Shown: positions 1 through 9,072 of the stretch, piece by piece
Numbering within the stretch: position 1 is the first letter of the stretch
Layout of the letters: every line of letters starts with the position of its first letter
DNA from: Archaeoglobus sp. UBA234
Lineage (GTDB): Archaea; Halobacteriota; Archaeoglobi; Archaeoglobales; Archaeoglobaceae
DNA: 64,000 nucleotides
Assembly (NCBI GenBank): GCA_002494625.1
Contig: DACH01000001.1
Location: forward strand, 186,001 to 250,000
Direction: 5' to 3'
Notes under the pieces: model-generated
What the model saw: the letters and a program-made list of their open reading frames with translations, nothing else
Database searches by the model: none
What the model was told of the DNA's origin: nothing
Program-made: the position numbers and the translations under genes

Positions 1-397
1 ATATTGACTCAATATATCTTCCCGCTCCTCCGAAATTCTTGCTCAGATGGAGGTACTCCCTTATCTGACCCAAAATCTGATCCTCACCAACCATCATCGA
101 CTCAAGTCCGGATGCTACCCTCAGTATGTGCCTCAAACAATCGTCACCACTGAGGTATTCAACATAATCCTCCTTAACAGAGAGGGTCGATGCAAAATCC
201 TTCAAAGCCTTGACAGTTCCGTTTCCTGTGACATAAACTTCAACCCTGTTGCAGGTCAGTAATACAGCACACTCGGTTATTTCATTAAGCGAGAGCATCT
301 TCTCAATTACTGATCTCAAATCCTTCTGCCATACCTTCTCAAGAATATCAACTGGTGCTTTTTTGTGAGAGATGACCATGCACGAAATTTCCATCAT
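1..397 (-). CDS. hemA: Glutamyl-tRNA reductase, N-terminal part (cut by window edge)
   Basis: This is the NADPH-dependent enzyme that reduces glutamyl-tRNA to glutamate-1-semialdehyde, the first committed step of C5 tetrapyrrole synthesis (siroheme, heme, F430/cobamides). About 132 codons are visible, and the rest lies left of the window. The family signature LLTCNRVEVYVTG contains the nucleophilic cysteine (about residue 48). It is followed by the conserved block SGLESMMVGEDQILGQIREY. Two adjacent ATG codons (397 and 394) follow a GGGGGTGGTG ribosome site, and either could be used. It is divergent from the FAH-family gene. Identification is strong from motifs alone. Confidence 0.93.
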   Translation of the reverse strand, partial: MMEISCMVISHKKAPVDILEKVWQKDLRSVIEKMLSLNEITECAVLLTCNRVEVYVTGNGTVKALKDFASTLSVKEDYVEYLSGDDCLRHILRVASGLESMMVGEDQILGQIREYLHLSKNFGGAGRYIESI

Positions 398-455
398 CAC
401 CACCCCCTTCCAGTTATGAAATTAACTCTCAAACTCCTGATCTCTCAATCTGAAT

Positions 456-467
456 CTGAAGCTTCAG
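456..467. promoter_or_regulatory. Perfect 12-base palindrome CTGAAGCTTCAG in the hemA upstream region
   Basis: The palindrome sits about 60 bases upstream of the hemA start, in a 238-base divergent spacer. A related half (AGCTTCAG) recurs near 500. It could be an operator for hemA, but nothing else supports that. The rest of the spacer is AT-rich and holds no convincing gene. Confidence 0.2.
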
Positions 468-635
468 GTTCTGGAATGTGGATTACTTTTGATTGTTAGC
501 TTCAGAGTGAAGGTGTTGAAAATATTTCTCCTCTACTTATAACTTTATCCTTACTCTGGCTATGTTTCCCTGAGCCATGGATTAGGAAAATATGTTTCCA
601 GAAAGAATAATATATCCTTTTCAATTCGTTCTTTT

Positions 636-1382
636 ATGGAAGCCTACGGGAGATTTCTTTACGCAGGAGAGATTCATGAGGGTTTCTTTGAGCTTCACGG
701 AGACAGGAAAAATGGAATGGTGCTTTTTGATGGTCTTGAATTTCCTTCTCAGGCTGTGAAGTTTCTTCCTCCTGTAAAGCCAACAAAGCTGATATGTGTT
801 GGAGTTAATTACAGAGACCATGCAGATGAATTTGGTAAAAGCGTCCCTGAGGAGCCTATCATCTTTATGAAGCCGGAATCGGCGGTAATCGGAGATGGTG
901 ATGTGATTATCTTCCCACCCCAATCCGAAAGGGTTGATTACGAAGGGGAGCTTGCGGTCGTAATTTCGAAAAAGTGCAAAAATGTTTCTAAGGATGATGC
1001 CCCTGATTTTATTCTCGGTTATACTTGCTTCAACGATGTCACAGCGAGAGATCTGCAGTTCAAAGATGGACAGTGGACAAGGGGTAAATCCTTCGACACT
1101 TTCGCACCTCTTGGTCCATACATCGTGCAATCAGTAAATCCTCTCGATCTGATGATCAGAACATACCTCAACAGAAAAGTCGTTCAGGCTTCAAGAACAT
1201 CCAACATGGTATTTGACTCCTTCACGCTTTTGGAGTTCATTTCATCAATCATGACTCTGAAAAAAGGTGATGTCATAGCAACCGGAACCCCATCCGGGGT
1301 TGGAGCCTTAAAGCCAGGAGATGTTGTTGAGGTAGAAATCGAGGGTATAGGCGTCCTTAGTAATTTTGTAGCGAAGATTTAA
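636..1382 (+). CDS. Fumarylacetoacetate hydrolase (FAH) family protein
   Basis: This is a 248-residue member of the FAH superfamily, metal-dependent hydrolases, decarboxylases or isomerases acting on oxo-acids. Family blocks are visible: VGVNYRDHADEFG (about 55-67), FMKPESAVIG (77-86), the acidic metal-site segment DYEGELAVVI (101-110), CFNDVTARDLQ (131-141) and the C-terminal IATGTPSGVGALKPGD (about 214-229). The length is normal for the single-domain subfamily. The start has no ribosome site but lies about 24 bases after an AATAATATAT box, which suggests a leaderless transcript. The substrate cannot be told from sequence. Oxaloacetate decarboxylase or acylpyruvase activity is common in this group. 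Confidence 0.85.
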   Translation: MEAYGRFLYAGEIHEGFFELHGDRKNGMVLFDGLEFPSQAVKFLPPVKPTKLICVGVNYRDHADEFGKSVPEEPIIFMKPESAVIGDGDVIIFPPQSERVDYEGELAVVISKKCKNVSKDDAPDFILGYTCFNDVTARDLQFKDGQWTRGKSFDTFAPLGPYIVQSVNPLDLMIRTYLNRKVVQASRTSNMVFDSFTLLEFISSIMTLKKGDVIATGTPSGVGALKPGDVVEVEIEGIGVLSNFVAKI

Positions 1383-1532
1383 TTTCATTGAGTTCCACTG
1401 AGATTTAGATAAATATTTAAAATCGGCTACCACCTCAAATTTTAATACATTTCATCAGATGTCAGTTGCATACTTTGATGTGATAGGTGAAAATAATGGG
1501 AAAATCATTGAAAGGATAAAAAAGGTGAAACC

Positions 1533-4175
1533 ATGTCAGATAATAAAGTTATCATTGAACTGGATAAAGAGTACAGAGTGCATGAGGTCGAAAGAAAATG
1601 GGCTGAGGAATGGGACTCAAAGAAGGGAGAAGACTCAATATACTACTTTGACTGGAATTCCAAAAAGCCTCACTACATCATAGACACTCCTCCTCCCTAC
1701 CCCACAGGCTCTTTTCACATAGGCAACACCCTGAACTGGTGCTATATAGACTTCATAGCCAGATATAAAAGAATGAAAGGCTACGAAGTTATGTTTCCCC
1801 AGGGATGGGATTGTCATGGTTTGCCTACTGAGGTTAAGGTTGAGGAGAAGCATGGGATAAGCAAGAACGATGTTCCAAGGGATGTTTTCAGAAGACTCTG
1901 TGTTGAATTCACAGAAGAGAATATAAAGAAGATGAAAGAGACTATGAAGAGACTTGGCTTTTCTGTTGACTGGAGTAAGGAATACATCACAATGTATCCT
2001 GAATACTACTCAAAAACCCAGATCTCATTCGTCAGAATGTACGAAAAGGGTTTGATCTACCGTGCCTATCACCCGGTAATTCACTGTCCGAGATGTCAGA
2101 CAACTATCGCCCTCGCTGAAATCGAATATAAATCCGGAAGGACAAAACTGAGCTACATAAAATTTGACGATGATGTCGTGATAGCCACAACCCGTCCGGA
2201 ACTGATTCCTGCCTGTGTTGCAATTGCCGTTCATCCCGATGACGATAGATATAGAGATATTGTTGGCAAAGAGGTGGTTATTCCCACAACAGAATACAGG
2301 GCAAGGATTATTGAGGATGAAGAGGTAGATCCAGAGTTTGGAACAGGAATGGTTATGATCTGTACCTTTGGAGATAGACAGGATGTAAGATGGTGGAAAA
2401 AGCACAACCTTGAACTGAGAATAATTCTCGACAAGAACGGCAGGCTAAACGATAAAGCTGGCAAGTACAAAGATCTGACGATTCAGGAGGCGAGAGAGAA
2501 GATTCTGGAAGACCTCAAAAAGGAGGGAAGAGTGCTCAGACAGGAGGAAGTTGAACACAATGTTGGAGCCTGCTGGAGATGCAAAACCCCTGTTGAAATA
2601 ATAGCTGAGGAACAGTGGTTTGTCAAAGTAGAGCATGATAGAATTCTGAAGGAAGCAGAGAAGATAAAATGGATCCCTGACCATATGTTCAGCAGACTTG
2701 TAAGCTGGGTTAAAGGCATGGAGTGGGACTGGGTTGTCAGCAGGCAGAGGATATTCGCAACCCCTATACCTGCGTGGTACTGCAAGAAATGTGGAGAAGT
2801 GATTGTTGCAAAGGAGGAGTGGCTCCCCGTTGATCCCACAAAGGATTTCCCCAATACACCATGCCCTTCCTGTGGTTCTGTTGAATTTACCGGGGAAGAT
2901 GATGTTCTTGATACTTGGATGGATTCGAGCATAACGCCTCTTGCAATCACAGGCTGGCCTCAGGAGCATAAGGAGTACCCAACACATCTCAGACCACAGG
3001 GACATGATATAATACGAACCTGGGCTTTTTACACAATACTAAGGTCTCTCGCCCTTGTTGATAATATACCCTGGCATGAGATTGTGATAAATGGAATGGT
3101 TCTCGGAGAGGATGGAAGGAAAATGAGCAAAAGCCTTGGAAACATCATCTCCCCTGAAGAGGTTGTAGAGAAATACGGAGCTGATGCTCTCAGGCAGTGG
3201 GCGGCAAGCGGCTCAACCGGAAGTGATGTTATATTCACATGGAAAGATATTGTGGCTGCAAGCAGATTTCAACAGAAGTTCTGGAGCATGCTCAGATTTG
3301 CTGTTCCACACATCAAAGGCTATAATCCAGAGGGAGATGAAAGATTTCTAAGAGATGCTGACAGGTGGATTCTCTCAAGGTTGAACAGGGTTATAAAGGT
3401 TGCAAACGAATCAATGGATGCATACAGATTTGATGAGGCAATAAAGGCAATAAGGAGTTTTGCATGGTATGAGTTTGCCGATGACTATCTTGAGATCGTT
3501 AAGAACAGACTTTACTCAGGAGATGAGGATGAAAAGAGGGGTGCAAAATTTGCTCTTTATACAGTAATGGAATCGATGATAAAAATGCTCGCACCCTTCA
3601 CACCATTTCTCGCTGAGGAGTGCTGGAAAATATTCTGTGAGGTAACAGGAAGGAGATTTGAAAGTGTCCATATTCAGAAGTACCCTGAAAAAGACAACAG
3701 GTTAATCAACGATGAGGCGGAGAGAAAAGGAGAGATAATAAGAAGCATTGTGGCAGAAATAAGAAAGATGAAACACGAAAAAGGGATGGCACTTAACGCT
3801 CCACTGAAAAAAGTCATGCTCTACTCCGAAAATGATTTCGATATCAGAGACATAGCCGGTGCTGTGAACTCAGAAGTTGAGGTTCTTTCTGAGATGCCCG
3901 TAATAGGGACAAGAATTTCAAGCATAAAACCCAGATATAACATAATAGGTCCCAAACTCAGAGAAAAGGCAAAAGAGGTTGTGAAAAGGATAAACAAAAT
4001 GAGTTACGAAGAATTGACAGACTTCATTGAAAGTGGAAGCATACAGATTGACATAAACGGTGAGAAAATAGAGGTGTTTGCTGACTGGTTCGAGTTCGAG
4101 TTCGAGAAAACGGTTGAAGGAAGGGGGGTTGAGGTAATAGAGGTTGAAAATGCCCTCATAATGGTTGAAATCTGA
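1533..4175 (+). CDS. valS: Valyl-tRNA synthetase
   Basis: This class Ia synthetase charges tRNA-Val. It has 880 residues, normal for archaea. The HIGH-type motif is FHIGN (about 61-65), preceded by DTPPPYPTGS, and the KMSKS loop is RKMSKSLGN (about residues 528-536). The CP1 editing domain lies roughly between residues 170 and 340. Zinc-type pairs CPRC, CWRC, CKKC and CPSC are present. The C-terminal anticodon-binding domain follows. The start has AAAGGTG six bases upstream. The WCYIDFIARYKRMKGY block after the HIGH motif favours Val over Ile/Leu synthetases. It is a single gene with an AT-rich, T-rich stretch after the stop. Confidence 0.96.
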   Translation: MSDNKVIIELDKEYRVHEVERKWAEEWDSKKGEDSIYYFDWNSKKPHYIIDTPPPYPTGSFHIGNTLNWCYIDFIARYKRMKGYEVMFPQGWDCHGLPTEVKVEEKHGISKNDVPRDVFRRLCVEFTEENIKKMKETMKRLGFSVDWSKEYITMYPEYYSKTQISFVRMYEKGLIYRAYHPVIHCPRCQTTIALAEIEYKSGRTKLSYIKFDDDVVIATTRPELIPACVAIAVHPDDDRYRDIVGKEVVIPTTEYRARIIEDEEVDPEFGTGMVMICTFGDRQDVRWWKKHNLELRIILDKNGRLNDKAGKYKDLTIQEAREKILEDLKKEGRVLRQEEVEHNVGACWRCKTPVEIIAEEQWFVKVEHDRILKEAEKIKWIPDHMFSRLVSWVKGMEWDWVVSRQRIFATPIPAWYCKKCGEVIVAKEEWLPVDPTKDFPNTPCPSCGSVEFTGEDDVLDTWMDSSITPLAITGWPQEHKEYPTHLRPQGHDIIRTWAFYTILRSLALVDNIPWHEIVINGMVLGEDGRKMSKSLGNIISPEEVVEKYGADALRQWAASGSTGSDVIFTWKDIVAASRFQQKFWSMLRFAVPHIKGYNPEGDERFLRDADRWILSRLNRVIKVANESMDAYRFDEAIKAIRSFAWYEFADDYLEIVKNRLYSGDEDEKRGAKFALYTVMESMIKMLAPFTPFLAEECWKIFCEVTGRRFESVHIQKYPEKDNRLINDEAERKGEIIRSIVAEIRKMKHEKGMALNAPLKKVMLYSENDFDIRDIAGAVNSEVEVLSEMPVIGTRISSIKPRYNIIGPKLREKAKEVVKRINKMSYEELTDFIESGSIQIDINGEKIEVFADWFEFEFEKTVEGRGVEVIEVENALIMVEI

Positions 4176-4323
4176 GCTTGAGCTTCCTATATTTTTAAAT
4201 TTTAAAAAATTAAAGTCTAACAATAAAAAAATTGAAAAATCATTTGTTTGAAAACATCTTTAGAAATATAAAAAGATTAATAACTGTGAAGGTGAAAAGT
4301 TATTGTTACCAGGGGGTGTTACA

Positions 4324-4719
4324 GTGACAACTGATGGACCTACGGGGTTATTTGAGGTAAGTGAACCGGATTTCGAGCACATTGTAAAGTGTGTATTGAA
4401 ACTCACAATCTCCGAGCTTGAAGTATATCTCACCCTGATTGAAAATCCGGGTGTTGGGGTGGATGAACTTTCGGAGATCATGAAAAAAGATAGGAGTGGT
4501 GTCTATCGAAGCCTCCAGACACTGCTCGAAAAGGGTTTGGTGAAGAGAGAATACAGGATTCTCAAACATGGAGGATACAAGTACATATACAACCCGATTG
4601 ATATCGATGTTCTGAAAACAATTCTGAAAGATGAGCTTGATAGATGGTTCAAGAAGCTTAATGAGGTTGTTGAGAAATTCGATATGGATGAAATAAAGGC
4701 GATGAAATCGGAAACCTGA
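4324..4719 (+). CDS. TrmB-like winged-helix transcriptional regulator
   Basis: A small (131-residue) DNA-binding protein. The helix-turn-helix runs from about residue 28 to 85: an ISELEVYLTLIENPG helix, then DELSEIMKKDRSGVYRSLQT (recognition helix) and a wing with KGLVKREYRI. A short helical tail follows (KDELDRWFKKLNEVVEKF) and may dimerise. No effector domain is present. Two starts are plausible: GTG at 4324 behind GGGGGTG (chosen) and TTG at 4303 behind GGTG, which adds seven residues. Targets are unknown, and its neighbours are unrelated housekeeping genes. Confidence 0.75.
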   Translation: MTTDGPTGLFEVSEPDFEHIVKCVLKLTISELEVYLTLIENPGVGVDELSEIMKKDRSGVYRSLQTLLEKGLVKREYRILKHGGYKYIYNPIDIDVLKTILKDELDRWFKKLNEVVEKFDMDEIKAMKSET

Positions 4720-5071
4720 TTGAACCGTTGTTTTATAATAGCCTTAAAAGTCACATTGTTTATACTCTGTATCCTTATTTGATGACGGGAAAGAGACCTG
4801 CCACCATACTTAAACCTACTGCTTAACTTTAGAGGAACTGGAGAAGAATACAAACACGGTGGATGTACTAAAAGTAAATATCAAAAGTAATCAGGAAAAA
4901 ACAAAGTGCAGTCTGGTGCGATCAAACCAATATTTGTGGGCGATCTCCTCAGCTCCACACCCCTCGAAAAACCCAGAGATAGAGAAGTGAAAATGAAAGA
5001 TGGACTTATAACACCCGTGCTCAAGAGGTCAAGATTAACAGGCTTCCAGAAAAACCTATGGCAAGTCCGCT
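4720..5071. other. 352-base stretch without a convincing gene
   Basis: This region separates the HTH gene from the 3-prime end of the class II aldolase gene on the other strand. A 77-codon plus-strand reading frame (4906-5139) crosses it, but it runs into the aldolase gene, has no ribosome site and shows no recognisable domain. TTATAATA at 4732 and TTAAA-type boxes near 4743 and 4810 could be promoter elements. I see no RNA gene. Confidence 0.4.
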
Positions 5072-5641
5072 TCAGTCCTTTAAAAGGTCATGAAGATAGG
5101 CTATCTGACAGGAGTGTTCAATGTAGTTTGCAATGTTGAAAGCCTGTCTGAAGGAATTAGCAGCAGTGTAGATTCCATGCCCTTTTACAACTGCAAAACC
5201 TTTTGAAGAGAGCTTTTCTGAGACTTCTTCCGCAAACTCCTGAGTCATGAAAATCCCTTCAACAAACTCTATTTTACCAAGAAAGAGACTTCCCTCCAGA
5301 TCCAATGGTTCAAAAGAGTCTTTTTTGAGAGATAGAACGACATTGTAAATCCCATGACAGTGAATTATTGTTTTGAAGGTGCTTTTATGATAGCACTTCA
5401 AGTGCAAAAGTGAGTCGCTGGATGCTTTCCTTTCCTTCAAAATTTTCAAATTGCTGTCAGCAGGAACTTCAACAAAGGAGTCACTGTCCAGCTCATCGAG
5501 ATTTACTCCTGTCTTCGTTATGAAAACCCTGTTTCCAACCCTGAAACTCATGTTTCCGCTTGCTCCATCTATCAATCCCCTCTCAAACATCTTCTTTCCA
5601 TACTTCACCGCCTCATTTATGTGGAGTGTTACTTCATCCAC
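5072..5641 (-). CDS. Class II aldolase/adducin family protein
   Basis: A zinc-dependent aldolase-fold enzyme of 189 residues, related to L-fuculose-1-phosphate and ribulose-phosphate aldolases or epimerases. Visible motifs are DGASGNMSFRV (about 24-34, phosphate-binding GN), a HCHG zinc pair near residue 95 (family HxH), and the third zinc histidine in VKGHGIYTAANSF near 155. The substrate is not evident. Archaeal relatives act on small sugar phosphates. The start overlaps the end of trmY by eight bases, so the two are probably translated from one mRNA. Confidence 0.82.
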   Translation of the reverse strand: MDEVTLHINEAVKYGKKMFERGLIDGASGNMSFRVGNRVFITKTGVNLDELDSDSFVEVPADSNLKILKERKASSDSLLHLKCYHKSTFKTIIHCHGIYNVVLSLKKDSFEPLDLEGSLFLGKIEFVEGIFMTQEFAEEVSEKLSSKGFAVVKGHGIYTAANSFRQAFNIANYIEHSCQIAYLHDLLKD

Positions 5642-6260
5642 AAGACCACCCCCTCTCTATTCTGTCGAGGATGTTGTGCAGGATAATAATGCACTGGTCA
5701 GCCTGAAGGGAGATGGGAGAAAGAGATGCCACCATGTCTGACTTTGAAATTATTATTTGTTCGAGCTCGTCAGGAACTCCGATGTGGTCCCCTAATACAA
5801 AGAGGAAATCATCGATGCTGATGTTCTTTACCAGATCCTGACCATCTTCTCTCAGATACACTATTTTGCTACTCTGAAAACAGTCCAGAACTTCTTCAAC
5901 ATCCTTGGATGAAATATAGATCCCCGGTGATGATTTCTTCCAGCTCTTTTCCACCTTCAACCTTAGGCTTTTTTTCAGGAGACCTGCAATGTTCCTTTCG
6001 TCAGGTGACATGTATTTTACTTCATCGCCCTTTATCAAAACTGTCTTTGGAGGTTCTGGTTCACCCAGAAGGGTTACAATTGCTGCACTATCCCTCCTCA
6101 CACCATGGGAGATGAAGAGGGACTGGGCGATAAATCTACAAACTATATCCATTCTGCCTGCTCCTGGTAGATCGTTAAGACTGAACTCGGATGTTCTTGC
6201 AATGTTTGCTACAAGAAAAAACTTCCTTTTTACCGACTGGAAGTTCAAACCTTCATCCAT
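5634..6260 (-). CDS. trmY: tRNA (pseudouridine-54 N1)-methyltransferase
   Basis: A SPOUT-class methyltransferase that makes N1-methylpseudouridine at position 54 in the archaeal T-loop, in place of bacterial ribothymidine. The 208-residue length fits. Conserved elements are RKFFLVANIARTS at the N-terminus, GAGRMDIVCRFI with HGVR (about 33-54), and the AdoMet-binding C-terminal trefoil-knot segment FLFVLGDHIGVPDELE (about 151-166). It has an archaea-specific role and is encoded first in a two-gene unit with the class II aldolase. Confidence 0.9.
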   Translation of the reverse strand: MDEGLNFQSVKRKFFLVANIARTSEFSLNDLPGAGRMDIVCRFIAQSLFISHGVRRDSAAIVTLLGEPEPPKTVLIKGDEVKYMSPDERNIAGLLKKSLRLKVEKSWKKSSPGIYISSKDVEEVLDCFQSSKIVYLREDGQDLVKNISIDDFLFVLGDHIGVPDELEQIIISKSDMVASLSPISLQADQCIIILHNILDRIERGWSCG

Positions 6261-6467
6261 CAGATAAAAATTGATGTCTGATTAAAATGCCTTTTTTTAT
6301 TTACAGATTAAATAAGAAAGTTATTATGTAAAAAATGTAAAATAAATAATGCTGCCTCCACAGAATTTTCTCATGAAAATTTTTTGATCGTTTGCAATAG
6401 ATGATAAACACTATACATTCGAAAGACTAAAATAATATGCAATTCTCACAACCTGAGAGGTGAGACT

Positions 6468-7316
6468 ATGAAAAAAATGAAGGGATTGCTTCTGGTTCTT
6501 TTGCTGATAGTAGGCATAGCTTTTGCTGGATGCGCCCAAGAGGAGAAGTCTGTTCAGGAACCAAAAACAACTCCTGCAGCTGAAGAGAAAACAACTCCTG
6601 CAGCTGAAGAGAAACCGTATGACCTCGTAACTGACGGTGTGCTGACTGTCGGAAGCGATATTGCCTATCCACCATTTGAGTACACTGACGAGAAAACAGG
6701 AGAATATACCGGCTTCGATATCGACCTCATGACTGAGGTCGCAAAAAGACTCGGGCTTGAGGTAAAGTTCGTTAACACTGCATGGGATGGAATAATACCC
6801 GGACTTCAGGCTAAAAAGTATGATGTTATCTGTTCGGCAATGACAATAACAGAGGAGAGGGCAAAGCAGGTTGATTTCAGCAATCCGTATTTTGAGGCGA
6901 AACAGGTCATCCTCACGAGTGCAAAGGATGAGTCTATAAACGGAGTTAAAGACCTTGCAGGGAAGAAGGTTGCCGTTCAGCAGGGTACAACAGGTGATTT
7001 TGCAGCAGTGAAATTAACGGAAAAGGGTATTCAGCTTGAGATCATAAGGTTCGAAGGTACTCCCGAAGCCCTGATGGCAATCCAGAAGGGAGATGCAGCT
7101 GCAGCAATTATAGACAACTTCGTTGCTTATCTTGCAGCCAAAAAAGATCCTGAAACATACAGAGTCGTCGAAGATCCAGAATTCGAGCCGGAATACTATG
7201 GAATAGCCGTTCACAAGGATAACAAGGGTCTCCTTGAGGCAATAAATAAAGTACTTGAGGAGATGAAGAAGGACGGAACCTACGACCAGATCTACAACAA
7301 ATGGTTCGGGCAGTAA
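6468..7316 (+). CDS. Polar amino-acid ABC transporter, substrate-binding lipoprotein
   Basis: Extracellular solute-binding protein of the PAAT family (Gln/Glu/Arg/His-type). The signal peptide ends in a lipobox, IAFAGC, with the anchoring cysteine at residue 22. A Thr/Ala/Glu linker (about 25-48) contains TTPAAEEK twice. The family-3 binding domain follows: GSDIAYPPFEYTD, YTGFDIDLMTEVAKRLGL, then VKDLAGKKVAVQQGTTG and a C-terminal YDQIYNKWFGQ. A GAGAGGTGAG site precedes the ATG. It is followed by its permease after 35 bases that contain a T-run. The exact ligand is unknown, and basic or amide amino acids are likely. Confidence 0.9.
   Translation: MKKMKGLLLVLLLIVGIAFAGCAQEEKSVQEPKTTPAAEEKTTPAAEEKPYDLVTDGVLTVGSDIAYPPFEYTDEKTGEYTGFDIDLMTEVAKRLGLEVKFVNTAWDGIIPGLQAKKYDVICSAMTITEERAKQVDFSNPYFEAKQVILTSAKDESINGVKDLAGKKVAVQQGTTGDFAAVKLTEKGIQLEIIRFEGTPEALMAIQKGDAAAAIIDNFVAYLAAKKDPETYRVVEDPEFEPEYYGIAVHKDNKGLLEAINKVLEEMKKDGTYDQIYNKWFGQ
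6567..6614 (+). repeat. Two exact 24-base tandem copies inside the binding-protein linker
   Basis: Positions 6567-6590 and 6591-6614 are identical and encode TTPAAEEK twice in the flexible linker between lipid anchor and binding domain. Exact nucleotide identity points to a recent slippage or duplication event. It changes only linker length. Confidence 0.85.
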
Positions 7317-7320
7317 AACC

Positions 7321-7335
7321 CTTCTTTATTTTTTT
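7321..7335 (+). terminator. T-rich stretch between binding protein and permease
   Basis: Directly after the binding-protein stop comes CTTCTTTATTTTTTT. Archaeal RNA polymerase terminates at oligo-T runs without needing a hairpin. Partial termination here would give excess binding protein over permease, as is usual for ABC importers. This role is inference. Confidence 0.4.
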
Positions 7336-7351
7336 GTAAAAGGTTATCAGT

Positions 7352-8026
7352 ATGGCTGGTGTTGGACAGTTTGACATCGACCTCTTTGTAAGAATACTCC
7401 CTGATCTCGCTTTTGGAGCTTTTGTTACCCTCGAACTCACATCACTGTCGATTCTCTTCGGACTGATAATAGGCACAATTGCAGGGCTTGCAAGGGTCTC
7501 AAAGAATCCTGTGTTTTTCGGAGTATCCACACTTTATGTAGAGATTATCCGGGGGACACCTCTGCTCGTTCAAATATTGATAATATACTTTGGACTGCCG
7601 GCAATAGGTATAAATCTTCGTCCTGAACCCGCTGGAATAATCGCACTCAGTATCTGTAGTGGAGCTTATATTGCCGAGATTGTCAGAGCAGGAATAGAAT
7701 CCATACCGACCGGACAGATGGAGGCTGCAAGATCGCTCGGTATGAGCTACCTCCAGGCAATGAGATATGTTATATTCCCCCAAGCATTTAGAAACATCCT
7801 TCCTGCACTGGGAAATGAGTTCATAGCCCTGCTAAAGGACTCATCGCTGCTTTCGGTAATATCCATCGTAGAACTCACAAGAGTTGGAAGACAGATCGTA
7901 AACACAACTTTCAATGCATGGACACCTTTCCTCGGTGTTGCACTCTTCTACCTCATGATGACCATACCACTCAGCAGACTCGTTGATTACTCACAGAAAA
8001 GGCTTGGAACCTACGAAGTGAAATAA
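7352..8026 (+). CDS. Polar amino-acid ABC transporter, permease
   Basis: Membrane subunit of the importer, 224 residues with about five hydrophobic segments. The HisMQ-family N-terminus is DLAFGAFVTLELTSLSILFG. VEIIRGTPLLVQILIIYFGL follows. The cytoplasmic EAA loop that contacts the ATPase is MEAARSLGMSYLQAMRYVIF. It starts 35 bases after the binding-protein gene with AAAGG upstream. One permease gene implies a homodimeric channel, which is common for this family. Confidence 0.92.
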   Translation: MAGVGQFDIDLFVRILPDLAFGAFVTLELTSLSILFGLIIGTIAGLARVSKNPVFFGVSTLYVEIIRGTPLLVQILIIYFGLPAIGINLRPEPAGIIALSICSGAYIAEIVRAGIESIPTGQMEAARSLGMSYLQAMRYVIFPQAFRNILPALGNEFIALLKDSSLLSVISIVELTRVGRQIVNTTFNAWTPFLGVALFYLMMTIPLSRLVDYSQKRLGTYEVK

Positions 8027-8159
8027 ACACAGTAATACACCTATTTTTTAATAGATTTCTAATCCTTCCAATCCTGATTTTTCAGGAAAAGAGAAGGTTT
8101 TATAAGTTTTATAGCAGAAATCTGTACCTGAGGAAGGAGCATCCTTAGAAAAAACTCAG

Positions 8160-8185
8160 GAATATTATACAAACCACGAATATTC
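8160..8185 (+). promoter_or_regulatory. Dyad (GAATATT/AATATTC) in the 217-base leader of the ATPase gene
   Basis: The gap between permease and ATPase genes (8027-8243) carries TTTTATAAGTTTTATA near 8098, several short dyads and this 7-base inverted pair with a 12-base spacer. A separate promoter for the ATPase gene is plausible, and ATTCATAAA at about 8212 lies roughly 28 bases before the ATG. Whether the dyad binds a regulator or folds in RNA is unknown. Confidence 0.25.
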
Positions 8186-8243
8186 TTCCACTTTTTTGGT
8201 AGAATGAAAAAATTCATAAAACAACCTACAAAAAATACCAGAG

Positions 8244-8975
8244 ATGAGTTACCTCCTTGAAGTAATCAACCTGAAAAAAAGCTTCGGTGAGAATGAAGTT
8301 CTCAAAGATGTCAACATGAAGGTGAAAAAGGGAGAAGTTGTTGTCATAATTGGTCCATCAGGAAGCGGAAAGTCAACCCTTCTAAGATGTATAAACAGGC
8401 TTGAGGAGCCAACTGATGGCAAGATACTTCTCGATGGTGTCGATATCACAGATAAATCAATAGACATAAACAAGGTTCGTCAGAGGATAGGAATGGTTTT
8501 TCAGCAGTTCAATCTCTTCCCCCATCTCACAGCCCTACAGAATGTCATGCTTGCTCCTTTGAAAATCAAGAAGATGAACAAAAGGGAAGCAGAGGAGACT
8601 GCCATCAAACTCCTGAACAAAGTGGGTCTTGGAGATCAGATAAACAAATATCCAGCTCAGCTGAGTGGTGGACAGCAACAGAGAGTTGCAATAGCCAGAG
8701 CCCTCGCTATGAACCCTGAGGTTATGCTCTTCGATGAAGTTACCTCCGCTCTCGATCCTGAACTCGTTAAGGAAGTTCTTGATGTGATGAAACAGCTGGC
8801 AAAAGATGGTATGACTATGCTCGTCGTAACCCACGAGATGGGATTTGCAAGAGAGGTTGGAGACAGACTGATTTTTATGGATGAAGGAGTAATAGTTGAA
8901 GAGGGTATTCCGGAAGAGATTTTCAGAAATCCGAAGAATCCCAGAACACAGAAGTTTCTGAGTGTTATTCTCTAA
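8244..8975 (+). CDS. Polar amino-acid ABC transporter, ATP-binding protein
   Basis: A GlnQ/HisP-type ATPase of 243 residues that energises the upstream importer. Walker A GPSGSGKST (about 36-44), Q-loop VFQQFNLFP, signature LSGGQQQR (about 138-145), Walker B VMLFDEVTSALD and switch histidine VVTHEMGFA are all present. It lies 217 bases after the permease and likely has its own promoter, since no ribosome site precedes the ATG. GlnQ is the closest familiar name, but substrate specificity is set by the partner proteins. Confidence 0.93.
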   Translation: MSYLLEVINLKKSFGENEVLKDVNMKVKKGEVVVIIGPSGSGKSTLLRCINRLEEPTDGKILLDGVDITDKSIDINKVRQRIGMVFQQFNLFPHLTALQNVMLAPLKIKKMNKREAEETAIKLLNKVGLGDQINKYPAQLSGGQQQRVAIARALAMNPEVMLFDEVTSALDPELVKEVLDVMKQLAKDGMTMLVVTHEMGFAREVGDRLIFMDEGVIVEEGIPEEIFRNPKNPRTQKFLSVIL

Positions 8976-9072
8976 ATTTTATTCAAGGCTTCTACTCAAT
9001 CCATCCACTCAATTCATCCACTCCCACTCCCTATTCAGGAATATTTAAATTACCATTTTACAACTGACTCTC

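Noticed and set aside
1459..1683. Short reading frame beginning before valS and crossing its start codon
   Set aside because: It shifts into valS in the wrong frame, shows no domain, and valS has its own AAAGGTG site. A regulatory upstream frame cannot be excluded but has no support.
4906..5139. 77-codon plus-strand frame after the TrmB-like gene
   Set aside because: No ribosome site or recognisable domain, and its end lies within the class II aldolase gene on the other strand.
6364..6381. AATTTT-N6-AAAATT dyad upstream of the amino-acid binding protein as an operator
   Set aside because: Such AT-only symmetry is frequent by chance in this AT-rich spacer. It is also about 87 bases from the start.
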